Assembly (NCBI GenBank): GCA_051967755.1
Contig: JBQDYD010000002.1
Coordinates: 186,001-250,000, forward strand
DNA from: UBA1672 sp051967755
Lineage (GTDB): Bacteria; Pseudomonadota; Alphaproteobacteria; Micavibrionales; Micavibrionaceae
Direction: 5' to 3'
DNA: 64,000 nucleotides
In this document: piece by piece, positions 18,922 to 26,256 of the stretch
Layout of the letters: each line of letters begins with the position of its first letter
How positions within the stretch are numbered: position 1 is the first letter of the stretch
The notes under the pieces: model-generated
Seen by the model: only the letters and a program-made list of their open reading frames with translations
Databases searched by the model: none
What the model was told of the DNA's origin: nothing
Made by a program: the position numbers and the translations under genes

Positions 18922-19701
18922 CTAATAAGGAGATTTTCTGATCATGCGTTCAATATCCGGCCAAAGGTTGGGGTCGCCAAGTGCGATAACCTGTCCTTTG
19001 GATTCCAGGGTAAGTTCATCACCCCGCCAGTCTGTGATATGCCCGCCGGCACCTTTGACCACAGGAATAAGGGCAGCAAAATCATATGGTGACAGATCTT
19101 CTTCGAAGACAATGTCAACAAATCCGCTTGCCAGAAGCCCGTACATATAGCAATCGCCGCCCCAGCTAAAGCGATTTCCTGTCGTTTCAAACAGCTCCCA
19201 CGCGCGGCCGTAATCAGTTAGCTTTTGAAACATTGTCGGAGAGGTGCTTCCGATTTTTGCATCGTGAAAATCCGTGCAAGGCGCGGTTTTTACAGGCTGT
19301 CCGTTGAAGGTTGTTTGTTGTCCCTCAATCCCGATCCAGCGTTCTTGTGATATTGGTTGGTCGATAACGCCCAGTTTTGGCGTTGTCCCTTCGCACAGTG
19401 CGATTAACGTTCCGAAGGTCGGGCGGCCAATCATAAAACTTTTTGTGCCGTCAATCGGATCGATGACCCATGTGAAGCCGGTTTTGCTTTCTTCTATGCC
19501 GAATTCTTCGCCTAAAATTCCGTCATCAGGGCGCTCTGTCTTGATCATCTCGCGCAGTGCTTTTTCAACTTCGCGATCTGCGATTGTCACGGGGCTATCA
19601 TCATCTTTTCGTTCTACATCAAAAGGCTGACGGAAATAGGTTTTGATAATTTCTCCGGCTTTATCGGCCATCCTATTGGCAAGTGCTGCAAATTCGTCCA
19701 T
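18922..19701 (-). CDS. Inositol-monophosphatase-family phosphatase, HisN-like
   Basis: Mg-dependent, Li-sensitive-type phosphatase fold. The 259 residues contain the metal-binding motifs GEEFG near residue 65 and DPIDGTKSF near 82-90, and a C-terminal DFAALIPVVKGAGG with the third metal aspartate. The overall phrase pattern (TWVIDPIDGTKSFMIGRPTFG) matches the HisN group, which removes phosphate from histidinol phosphate, better than general inositol phosphatases or CysQ. Substrate is therefore probable, not proven, because no other his genes are in the window. It is divergent from the Sel1-type gene. Confidence 0.88.
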   Translation of the reverse strand: MDEFAALANRMADKAGEIIKTYFRQPFDVERKDDDSPVTIADREVEKALREMIKTERPDDGILGEEFGIEESKTGFTWVIDPIDGTKSFMIGRPTFGTLIALCEGTTPKLGVIDQPISQERWIGIEGQQTTFNGQPVKTAPCTDFHDAKIGSTSPTMFQKLTDYGRAWELFETTGNRFSWGGDCYMYGLLASGFVDIVFEEDLSPYDFAALIPVVKGAGGHITDWRGDELTLESKGQVIALGDPNLWPDIERMIRKSPY

Positions 19702-19748
19702 AAATAGTCCTTATGAGTAAGTATATAAAGGAAAGATAGGGGCAAGTT

Positions 19749-20447
19749 TTGATCGGAGTCAACCGCCAGTATACCATTCATATACTATGTTTTTGTATTT
19801 GTTTTATGTCGGGGCTATATGCTGCGCTAAGCTTTGCTGCACAAAAACCTGCTTTTGTTAGCCCTGAGATTGAAGAGGTCATAGAACAGGCCGAACAGGG
19901 GGAGCCGCACGCACAGTATTTTCTCGGGCTTTTATATCAGGAAGGAAAGCTGATTTCTGAAGACAAAATTCTTGGTTATGTGTGGCTTGATATGGCTGCG
20001 AGGCAGGATTTTAAAGATGCAGAACGTTTGAGCGAAAAGGCGTATTACGATTTATCGAATAGTGCGCGTGCGGTGGCGAAAAGGTTGGCGGAAGATTATT
20101 ATTCTAAATATGTAATGCCTTATATCCCTGCTTTTGTGATTAATATAAACGGAGACAAGATTAACGGATCAGGAACGGTGTCACCGGATTTACCGATCAA
20201 TATGATCTTTACCCATATAGATCCGGCCGTTACAAAAGTGCGTATGCAAGATCCCAAAAACCCTGCTTTGTATGAGGATTTTGAATTAGGGCGCCCATAT
20301 GCCATAACAAAGCATGAAAAATATATGCAGGCAGGACGATTATCTCGAAGTGTCTTCCTTGCGTTGGACGATCAGAACAAAGTATACAATCAAATCAAAT
20401 TAATTTTTAAACCTGTAGGTGAGCAAGAAGATGAAAACAGTCAATGA
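19749..20447 (+). CDS. Exported Sel1-repeat-like protein
   Basis: A 232-residue protein with an N-terminal hydrophobic stretch ending near SFA at about residue 30, probably a signal peptide. One clear Sel1-like repeat follows (GEPHAQYFLGLLYQEG, then GYVWLDMAA) and a partial second. The C-terminal half is a beta-rich region I do not recognise. The chosen start is a TTG with a GGGG ribosome site; the next ATG (19806) would cut the signal peptide. Its end overlaps the start of alaS by 17 bases, suggesting coupling. Sel1 proteins are usually protein-interaction scaffolds; the partner is unknown. Confidence 0.75.
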   Translation: MIGVNRQYTIHILCFCICFMSGLYAALSFAAQKPAFVSPEIEEVIEQAEQGEPHAQYFLGLLYQEGKLISEDKILGYVWLDMAARQDFKDAERLSEKAYYDLSNSARAVAKRLAEDYYSKYVMPYIPAFVININGDKINGSGTVSPDLPINMIFTHIDPAVTKVRMQDPKNPALYEDFELGRPYAITKHEKYMQAGRLSRSVFLALDDQNKVYNQIKLIFKPVGEQEDENSQ

Positions 20448-23112
20448 TATAAGATCCGAATTTTTAGGGTTTTTCAAAGATAAAGGTCATGAGGTCGTAT
20501 CGTCCTCTTCTTTGGTGCCGCATAATGACCCGACATTGATGTTCACCAATTCAGGTATGGTGCAGTTCAAGGATGTTTTCACAGGCAAGGAAAAACGTGA
20601 TTACACGCGCGCGACAACATCGCAAAAATGTGTGCGCGCAGGCGGTAAGCATAATGATTTGGAAAATGTCGGCTATACGGCGCGTCACCATACATTCTTT
20701 GAAATGCTGGGAAATTTTTCATTCGGTGATTATTTCAAAGAAGACGCGATCGCGTTCGCGTGGGAACTTGTAACAAAGAACTTTGAATTACCTGCGGAAA
20801 AGCTATGCGTGACGGTGCATACAACCGATGAAGAAGCCGCGGAAATTTGGAAAAAGGTTGCAGGTTTTTCTGATGATAAAATCATTCGCATCGATAGTGA
20901 TGATAATTTCTGGCGTATGGGGGATACAGGCCCGTGTGGACCGTGTACGGAAATTTTCTATGATCATGGCGATCATATTTGGGGCGGTCCTCCAGGTTCT
21001 CCTGAGGAAGACGGCGACCGTTTTATTGAAATCTGGAATAATGTTTTCATGCAGTATGAGCAAATCGACGCTGATACGCGTATAGACCTGCCCGCACAAA
21101 GTGTGGATACGGGGATGGGGCTGGAGCGTATGGCCGCGACCTTGATGGGCTCAAACGATAATTACGCGATTGATATTATGCGCGCCCTGATGGAACACTC
21201 TGCCGATTTAACGGGCATTGATGCCGATGGCGATATGACCGCCAGCCATAAGGTAATTGCCGATCACTTGCGCTCTGCGGCGTTTTTGATGGCCGATGGT
21301 GTAATGCCTTCAAATGAGGGGCGCGGTTATGTGCTGCGCCGTATTATGCGCCGCGGAATGCGTCATGCGCATCTATTGGGTGCGCAAGATCCGTTGATGT
21401 ATAAGCTCTACCCGACGCTACTTGGTAAAATGGGTGAGGCTTACCCTGAACTGAAACGCGCGGAAGCCCTGATCACCAACACGCTGGAATCGGAGGAAAA
21501 GCGTTTTAAAGCGACCCTTGATCGCGGACTTAAGATGCTGGATGAGGAAGTTGAAAAAGTGGCCTCGGGCGCGAAGTTCCCCGGTGATGTCGCGTTTAAG
21601 CTTTATGATACGTATGGTTTCCCGCTGGATCTGACACAAGATGCGCTGCGCGCGCAATCGATTGAGGTGGATGTTGATGCCTTTGATGCCTGCATGGAAG
21701 AGCAAAAGCAAAAAGCCCGCGCCGCATGGAGCGGAACAGGCGACGCCGCCAATGAAAAAGTGTGGTTTGATATTCTGGAAGAGGTCGGCCCGACGGAATT
21801 CCTTGGATATGATAAGGAACAAGCCGAAGCAAAAATCTTGGCCATCGTTAAAGATGGCGAGCGTGCAGATAGTTTGTCTGCAGGTGAAGAAGGTGTCGTG
21901 ATTACAAACCAAACACCGTTTTATGGTGAAAGCGGTGGTCAGGTTGGTGACATAGGTAATTTGGAATCGGATGACGTGAAGGCTGTTATATCTGATACGA
22001 AGAAGCAAGTCGGCCAATTATGGGCGCATATCGTCAAAGTTGAGGAAGGCGATGTCAAAGAAGGGCAATCTGTGATCCTTAAGGTTGATACACAAAACCG
22101 CGCCGCTATCAAATCCAATCACTCTGTTACGCACTTGATGCATGAGGCATTGCGCCGCGTTCTGGGTGAACATGTTGCGCAGAAAGGCTCTTTGCAAGAT
22201 GCGGATCGTACGCGTTTTGATATTTCTCAACCTACCGCCATGAGTAAGGAGCAAATCGCCGAGGTTGAGGCAATCGTGAATACAGAAATCGCCGCCGATA
22301 CGGATGTTATCACACGCGTGATGCCACTGGATGAAGCGCGCGAAAGCGGGGCGATGGCGTTATTCGGTGAGAAATATGATGATGAGGTGCGCGTTGTTGC
22401 CATGGGTACGCAGGAGGGGAATAAGCAATTCTCTGTCGAATTATGTGGTGGTACGCATGTGAAGAAAACTGGCGAGATTGAAAAGTTCAAGATTATCTCA
22501 GAAGGGGCGCTGTCATCTGGTATTCGCCGTTTGGAAGCCGTCACAGGCGCGCGCGTGGATGCGTATAACCAAGCCAAAGAGCAAGCCGCGCAAGAGGTTC
22601 TGGATCGTTTGATGGCGGAAAATAAACGCATGCGTGAGGAGCTGTCTAAATTAGGCGGGTCGATTGATGCGGATGTGCCGAGCGATGCAACGGCCCTGGA
22701 AAAGCAAAATAAAAAGCTGGATAAGGAAATCGCAGAAGTACGCCGTAAAAGCGCCACAGCCGATGCAGGTGATGATGACGTGAAGGAAATTGGCGGCGCG
22801 AAATTCCTTGGCAAAGTCTTGGACGGTTTCCCGCCAAAAGATCTAAAGCCCATGGCCGATGATTTGAAAGCCAAGCTTGGCTCCGGTGTAATCGTTCTGG
22901 TCGCGACCAATGATGGCAAAGCATCCATCGTGGTTGGTGTGACGGATGATCTAACCGCAAATATCAGCGCGGTTGATTTGGTGCGCGTCGGATCAGAAGC
23001 TCTGGGCGGTAAAGGTGGGGGCGGGCGCCCTGACATGGCGCAAGCCGGCGGCCCGAACGCGGATGCGGCAAATGACGCCGTGAACGCGATCGAGGGTGCA
23101 ATCGCAGGATAA
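20431..23112 (+). CDS. alaS: Alanyl-tRNA synthetase
   Basis: Charges tRNA-Ala in the cytoplasm; class II synthetase of 893 residues with all four domains. The N-terminus EIR-type phrase DIRSEFLGFF and SSSLVPHNDPTLMFTNSGM are diagnostic. The editing domain carries the zinc motifs HSVTH and CGGTH. A C-terminal oligomerisation domain ends in a GGGGRPDMAQAGG segment. The ATG at 20431 is preferred over the GTG 12 bases upstream because it matches the family start and keeps AGGTGAG upstream as ribosome site. It overlaps the end of the Sel1-type gene. Regulation is not evident. Confidence 0.98.
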   Translation: MKTVNDIRSEFLGFFKDKGHEVVSSSSLVPHNDPTLMFTNSGMVQFKDVFTGKEKRDYTRATTSQKCVRAGGKHNDLENVGYTARHHTFFEMLGNFSFGDYFKEDAIAFAWELVTKNFELPAEKLCVTVHTTDEEAAEIWKKVAGFSDDKIIRIDSDDNFWRMGDTGPCGPCTEIFYDHGDHIWGGPPGSPEEDGDRFIEIWNNVFMQYEQIDADTRIDLPAQSVDTGMGLERMAATLMGSNDNYAIDIMRALMEHSADLTGIDADGDMTASHKVIADHLRSAAFLMADGVMPSNEGRGYVLRRIMRRGMRHAHLLGAQDPLMYKLYPTLLGKMGEAYPELKRAEALITNTLESEEKRFKATLDRGLKMLDEEVEKVASGAKFPGDVAFKLYDTYGFPLDLTQDALRAQSIEVDVDAFDACMEEQKQKARAAWSGTGDAANEKVWFDILEEVGPTEFLGYDKEQAEAKILAIVKDGERADSLSAGEEGVVITNQTPFYGESGGQVGDIGNLESDDVKAVISDTKKQVGQLWAHIVKVEEGDVKEGQSVILKVDTQNRAAIKSNHSVTHLMHEALRRVLGEHVAQKGSLQDADRTRFDISQPTAMSKEQIAEVEAIVNTEIAADTDVITRVMPLDEARESGAMALFGEKYDDEVRVVAMGTQEGNKQFSVELCGGTHVKKTGEIEKFKIISEGALSSGIRRLEAVTGARVDAYNQAKEQAAQEVLDRLMAENKRMREELSKLGGSIDADVPSDATALEKQNKKLDKEIAEVRRKSATADAGDDDVKEIGGAKFLGKVLDGFPPKDLKPMADDLKAKLGSGVIVLVATNDGKASIVVGVTDDLTANISAVDLVRVGSEALGGKGGGGRPDMAQAGGPNADAANDAVNAIEGAIAG

Positions 23113-23119
23113 CCAATTA

Positions 23120-23872
23120 TTACAGATCAAGAGGTTCATAATCGAGGGCGGTGATATCGTCCTCGTGATCCAATATGCGGATGCTATCCAGTGACGGCCA
23201 GTTATTCACGTAATCGGCAACCCCTGTCTGTATTGCCCCGTCACGATGAATTTCAATCATGCTTTGGACGGTGCCAAGGGTTGTGTGATCCCAACGGGAG
23301 GGATGAATGCCTGCTTGCTCATAGAGTTCTATTTGTTTGCGGCGACTTTCATACAGATCGTGCGTTTCGGGATAATAAGTGTTCTGCAGGTCACGATGCG
23401 TGATCTGAATTTCAAATGGCGTATATAGGTTTAATTTTCTCTGCGGTTGGAATTTTAGCAAAAACCCCATATAGCCCCATTTTTTAGGGGTGTCGAACAT
23501 ATCTTTTGGCTGTTTTAGAAAGTCGAAATCCGTGCGTTCCAGATGTGTAGAAAATTCGCTTGGGTTTTTACCGGGGATGACACGATCCCTGATTTTATCA
23601 ATGGTACGCGGATCGTCGAATAAAATCATAAAGCGGCACCCGTCACTCACCGCTTCGACGTGGCCGTCATAATCTGTTTTGGCTTTTTCAATGATGCGGC
23701 CTCTCGATTTAATAGGCCCGACAAGGCAGCTATACGGGTTATAGTAATCAACATCGATCATGTCGCAAATGCGGTGCGCGATGCGGGCGGCACTGGAGCG
23801 CGAGTACTCGGCTCGCTTAATTAAGTTATCGGCTCTTTCCCCTAATCGCTTTCCCCAAAGGCGCTCTACCAT
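23120..23872 (-). CDS. RelA/SpoT-fold nucleotidyltransferase-like protein A
   Basis: A 250-residue protein with motifs in the order seen in the RelA/SpoT synthetase domain, but no HD hydrolase, TGS or ACT domain. GPIKSRGRIIEKAKTDYDG (52-70) resembles the basic ATP-side loop. SDGCR (76-80) places an Asp77 where the metal-binding aspartate sits. KWGYMG (131-136) holds the guanine-stacking tyrosine position. FEIQI (153-157) supplies the catalytic glutamate, and ETHDLYE (169-175) is like the end of toxin-type small synthetases. This could make (p)ppGpp-like products, pyrophosphorylate another target or be inactive. Own promoter with a palindrome lies upstream. It converges on alaS. Confidence 0.72.
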   Translation of the reverse strand: MVERLWGKRLGERADNLIKRAEYSRSSAARIAHRICDMIDVDYYNPYSCLVGPIKSRGRIIEKAKTDYDGHVEAVSDGCRFMILFDDPRTIDKIRDRVIPGKNPSEFSTHLERTDFDFLKQPKDMFDTPKKWGYMGFLLKFQPQRKLNLYTPFEIQITHRDLQNTYYPETHDLYESRRKQIELYEQAGIHPSRWDHTTLGTVQSMIEIHRDGAIQTGVADYVNNWPSLDSIRILDHEDDITALDYEPLDL

Positions 23873-23893
23873 AGTGACTCCCGTATTTTAACT

Positions 23894-23931
23894 ATTCGGC
23901 ATTATATATTTTGCAATGCTGTATTGCAAAA
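23894..23931 (-). promoter_or_regulatory. Promoter overlapped by a palindromic operator candidate
   Basis: On the minus strand, TTGCAA (23924-23929) and TATAAT (23901-23906) are 17 bases apart, a good sigma-70 type promoter. A perfect 9-base inverted repeat, TTTTGCAAT-N5-ATTGCAAAA (23909-23931), covers the -35 element and most of the spacer. A repressor bound here would block polymerase. The predicted transcript starts about 20 bases before the gene ending at 23120. It might also act as a weak hairpin terminator for the upstream genes, but no T-run follows it. Confidence 0.55.
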
Positions 23932-24005
23932 AACGAATACCATATAACTCTAATGTAGAAATCTTATCAATGTTTTTTTGAAAGGGGGCGTAAGGCGGTA
24001 AGCGA

Positions 24006-24257
24006 TTAGATCGGGGTGATGCCTTTGGACAGGCAGAATTCCTTGAATTCATTTTCGCTGACTTTTACGACATCTGATGAATCATTGATTCGCTTGATGA
24101 CTTTATTGTCTTTAACGAAAATGCCCTTGTCGAAGTCAGGGGTCTCTGCCTGAAAAGGAAAGCTGTCTATGCATGTTACCTTAACGGGGCGTTCCCCGAG
24201 AATGTAATATAGGACGGTTTCTTCACCGTCGTCATCATAGTCAAATTCAAAATCCAT
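24006..24257 (-). CDS. Small acidic protein, unrecognised
   Basis: An 83-residue protein starting with an acidic run (FEFDYDDDGEE). It is predicted mixed alpha/beta, without cysteines that would suggest metal binding apart from two isolated ones. No family is recognised. It sits between the two RelA/SpoT-like genes and starts 5 bases after the 142-residue gene, so these two are probably cotranscribed. A role as antitoxin or immunity protein is conceivable from size, charge and position, but there is no motif to support it. Confidence 0.6.
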   Translation of the reverse strand: MDFEFDYDDDGEETVLYYILGERPVKVTCIDSFPFQAETPDFDKGIFVKDNKVIKRINDSSDVVKVSENEFKEFCLSKGITPI

Positions 24258-24262
24258 AATGT

Positions 24263-24691
24263 TTATCCGGCGTCCAAACCATCTACATCTAACTTGCCGG
24301 TTGGCCCTTCAAGTTTTTGTCTGTCTGAAATCTCTTCTAATAGCTCATCGTAGAAAGCATTTTCATCAACGAAACTGAATGATGAATTCGAGATCATATT
24401 GATAAGGCCTTTTTGTTCCTGCCAGTTATTCGTGTCAAAATCATATTTCATCGGCTTATCCATTACAAAATCATCGTCATCTAATTCTGCAATAGGGGTG
24501 TTTCTGATCGCTTCGATGTCATCATCCGCAGTCATTTGAACGGTAATGAATTCTTTGAAATCCTGACCATCGTTAAAAATTCCGAATTTTGTATAGGATC
24601 TGTCATCCCCCTCCAGGCGCTTGCCATCGGAGGTGCTTAGAAAGCTTTGTCCTAATTTATCTCTTAATCTACCTAAATGTTCTTCATTCAT
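24263..24691 (-). CDS. Acidic protein of 142 residues, unrecognised
   Basis: A strongly acidic protein, with DDDD-rich segments around residues 55-80 and a helical C-terminal part (DELLEEISDRQKLEG). No membrane segment, signal peptide or known domain is visible. It lies 80 bases downstream of the second RelA/SpoT-like gene and is followed directly by the 83-residue gene. The shared strand and tight spacing suggest one operon of three genes, perhaps with the fourth behind its own promoter. The function is unknown; a DNA-mimic or antitoxin role is only a thought from the acidity. Confidence 0.6.
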   Translation of the reverse strand: MNEEHLGRLRDKLGQSFLSTSDGKRLEGDDRSYTKFGIFNDGQDFKEFITVQMTADDDIEAIRNTPIAELDDDDFVMDKPMKYDFDTNNWQEQKGLINMISNSSFSFVDENAFYDELLEEISDRQKLEGPTGKLDVDGLDAG

Positions 24692-24771
24692 AACATTGTT
24701 CCCGAATTGTACCGTTATCGTGAAATATTCTTTAGCATATAGTCTTCGTATAAAGCTCTAAAAATTTTCAT

Positions 24772-25668
24772 TTAATTATTCTCTAAACCGTCTTCATCGG
24801 ACATTATATCCAACTCATCGATCATGCCGCGTAATTTGATCTCTCTGTTTCGCGTTAAGGCAACTTTTGATCGCAGCTCAGGCTTCAAAAGCTTGTCATA
24901 TCCTGCGTCTCTGGCAGCCAATCCGTTATAGTAACGACATGCCGCAAAGTTGTATGCGGCGGATCGTCTGTCTACTGCATCAAGATCATCTTTATCAAGA
25001 ATGGCTTCCGCTGCACGCTTATAGGGGTGTGTTTGATCGTAGACGTCTTCGATCTGTTCCGCGACGATTTGTAACTCAACCACCTGAAATTCTTCTTCGC
25101 GATGTTCTTCCACGCCGACCGGGATGGCAAGCTTGTAGTTCAAGCATCTATATCCTGTAAAGTCTTTTGGGTCTTCGAAAAAGTCAGTAGCCCGCGCGAC
25201 GTGAGAATTATGTTTTTGCATAAACGCGGGTCTTCTTTGTGGTGTGTCTGTATCGACTGCACGCAGATGCCTGCTTCTTTGTTGTTCAGATTGTGTCGGT
25301 TTGCCGGACATAAGCTTTTTTATGTCTTCGATTTGTTCGGGGCTGGTGACAACGATTTTGGCGCGTACGAAATCAGTGACGCGTGCCATATCACCATTAT
25401 AGTCACGGTTTGCCTTATTTTTGGCAACGTTGTAATCTTTGTTAGGCCCAAGGATAAAATCACAAGAACCGCTATTTGCAGACACTTCTTTAACAAGATC
25501 AATTAAAAGGTCTTTAAGGTGATCCCGTGCTTCGTCTTGCGTTTCAAGCACGCGCTCTATCGGTAATCTTTGACATAAGGCACCGCTTTTGTTGTGGAAT
25601 GGTTTTGAAACACTTTCCACGTCACTGGATATGCCATAGTCATCATCCGGTAGCTCTTGTTGAGACAT
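24772..25668 (-). CDS. RelA/SpoT-fold nucleotidyltransferase-like protein B
   Basis: A 298-residue protein related in motif layout to the 250-residue protein downstream. GPNKDYNVAKNKANRDYNGD (74-93) matches the basic loop, VTDFVRAKIVV (97-107) has Asp99 and Arg102, FTGYRCLNYKL (170-180) holds the tyrosine after glycine, and VVELQI (196-201) has the glutamate. THPYK (213-217) replaces the THDLYE of protein A. A proline/arginine-rich loop of about 40 residues lies between the aspartate and tyrosine motifs. There is no hydrolase or regulatory domain. It is probably the first gene of the four-gene island and is divergent from ndk. Enzymatic activity is untested. Confidence 0.7.
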   Translation of the reverse strand: MSQQELPDDDYGISSDVESVSKPFHNKSGALCQRLPIERVLETQDEARDHLKDLLIDLVKEVSANSGSCDFILGPNKDYNVAKNKANRDYNGDMARVTDFVRAKIVVTSPEQIEDIKKLMSGKPTQSEQQRSRHLRAVDTDTPQRRPAFMQKHNSHVARATDFFEDPKDFTGYRCLNYKLAIPVGVEEHREEEFQVVELQIVAEQIEDVYDQTHPYKRAAEAILDKDDLDAVDRRSAAYNFAACRYYNGLAARDAGYDKLLKPELRSKVALTRNREIKLRGMIDELDIMSDEDGLENN

Positions 25669-25705
25669 TTACTTTCCCCATTATGATTTTTATTTGTTTT
25701 TTGCC

Positions 25706-25735
25706 ACTATATCAGTGTTTTTGAATAAAAAGCAA
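25706..25735 (-). promoter_or_regulatory. Candidate promoter of the RelA/SpoT-like island
   Basis: Minus-strand TTGCTT (25730-25735) and TATAGT (25706-25711) are separated by 18 bases, about 40 bases before the start of the 298-residue gene. The match is moderate. A GGGGAAAG ribosome site lies between it and the ATG. Confidence 0.4.
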
Positions 25736-25761
25736 GAATGTATAATGACCCACATTTGTCC

Positions 25762-25790
25762 TTGCATCGTTAAGGTAAGCCCGATATATA
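25762..25790 (+). promoter_or_regulatory. Candidate ndk promoter
   Basis: TTGCAT (25762-25767) and TATATA (25785-25790) with 17 bases between them lie about 40 bases before the ndk ATG, divergent from the RelA/SpoT-like island. The -10 element is only a partial match. Confidence 0.4.
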
Positions 25791-25830
25791 AAAATCACAC
25801 GATAACAAGGGTATAAGGATTTATTCAGAT

Positions 25831-26253
25831 ATGGCTCTAGAACGCACTTTTTCAATAATTAAACCCGATGCAACGAAGCGCAATTTAACAGGTGCAATTA
25901 ATGCAAAGTTAGAGGCTGCGGGTCTTCGCATCGTAGGACAAAAACGTATTCACATGACACAAGAACAAGCCGAAGGTTTTTACGCTGTTCATAAGGAACG
26001 CCCATTCTTCGGTGAGTTGACTGAATTTATGTGCTCTGAACCTGTTGTTGTACAGGTATTAGAGGGTGAGAATGCAGTGGCGAAGAACCGCGAAGTCATG
26101 GGCGCGACAAACCCAGAGGAAGCAGATGCAGGAACAATCCGTAAGGAATATGCGCTAAGCATTGGTGAGAATTCCGTTCACGGTTCAGACTCACTTGAAA
26201 ATGCTAAGATTGAAATCGAGTATTTCTTTAATGAAGATGAAATCGTTGGCTAG
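25831..26253 (+). CDS. ndk: Nucleoside diphosphate kinase
   Basis: Transfers phosphate between nucleoside tri- and diphosphates through a phosphohistidine. The 140 residues match the family length exactly. ERTFSIIKPDATKRN is at the N-terminus, KERPFFGEL near 56 and NSVHGSDS with active-site His117. It is a single gene divergent from the RelA/SpoT-like island and convergent with the hybrid kinase gene. The proximity to alarmone-synthetase-like genes may be chance, since ndk is a housekeeping gene. Confidence 0.98.
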   Translation: MALERTFSIIKPDATKRNLTGAINAKLEAAGLRIVGQKRIHMTQEQAEGFYAVHKERPFFGELTEFMCSEPVVVQVLEGENAVAKNREVMGATNPEEADAGTIRKEYALSIGENSVHGSDSLENAKIEIEYFFNEDEIVG

Positions 26254-26256
26254 TCG

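Noticed and set aside
23120..25668. Full-length stringent-response Rel enzyme
   Set aside because: Neither protein has HD, TGS or ACT domains, so they are not the housekeeping bifunctional Rel.
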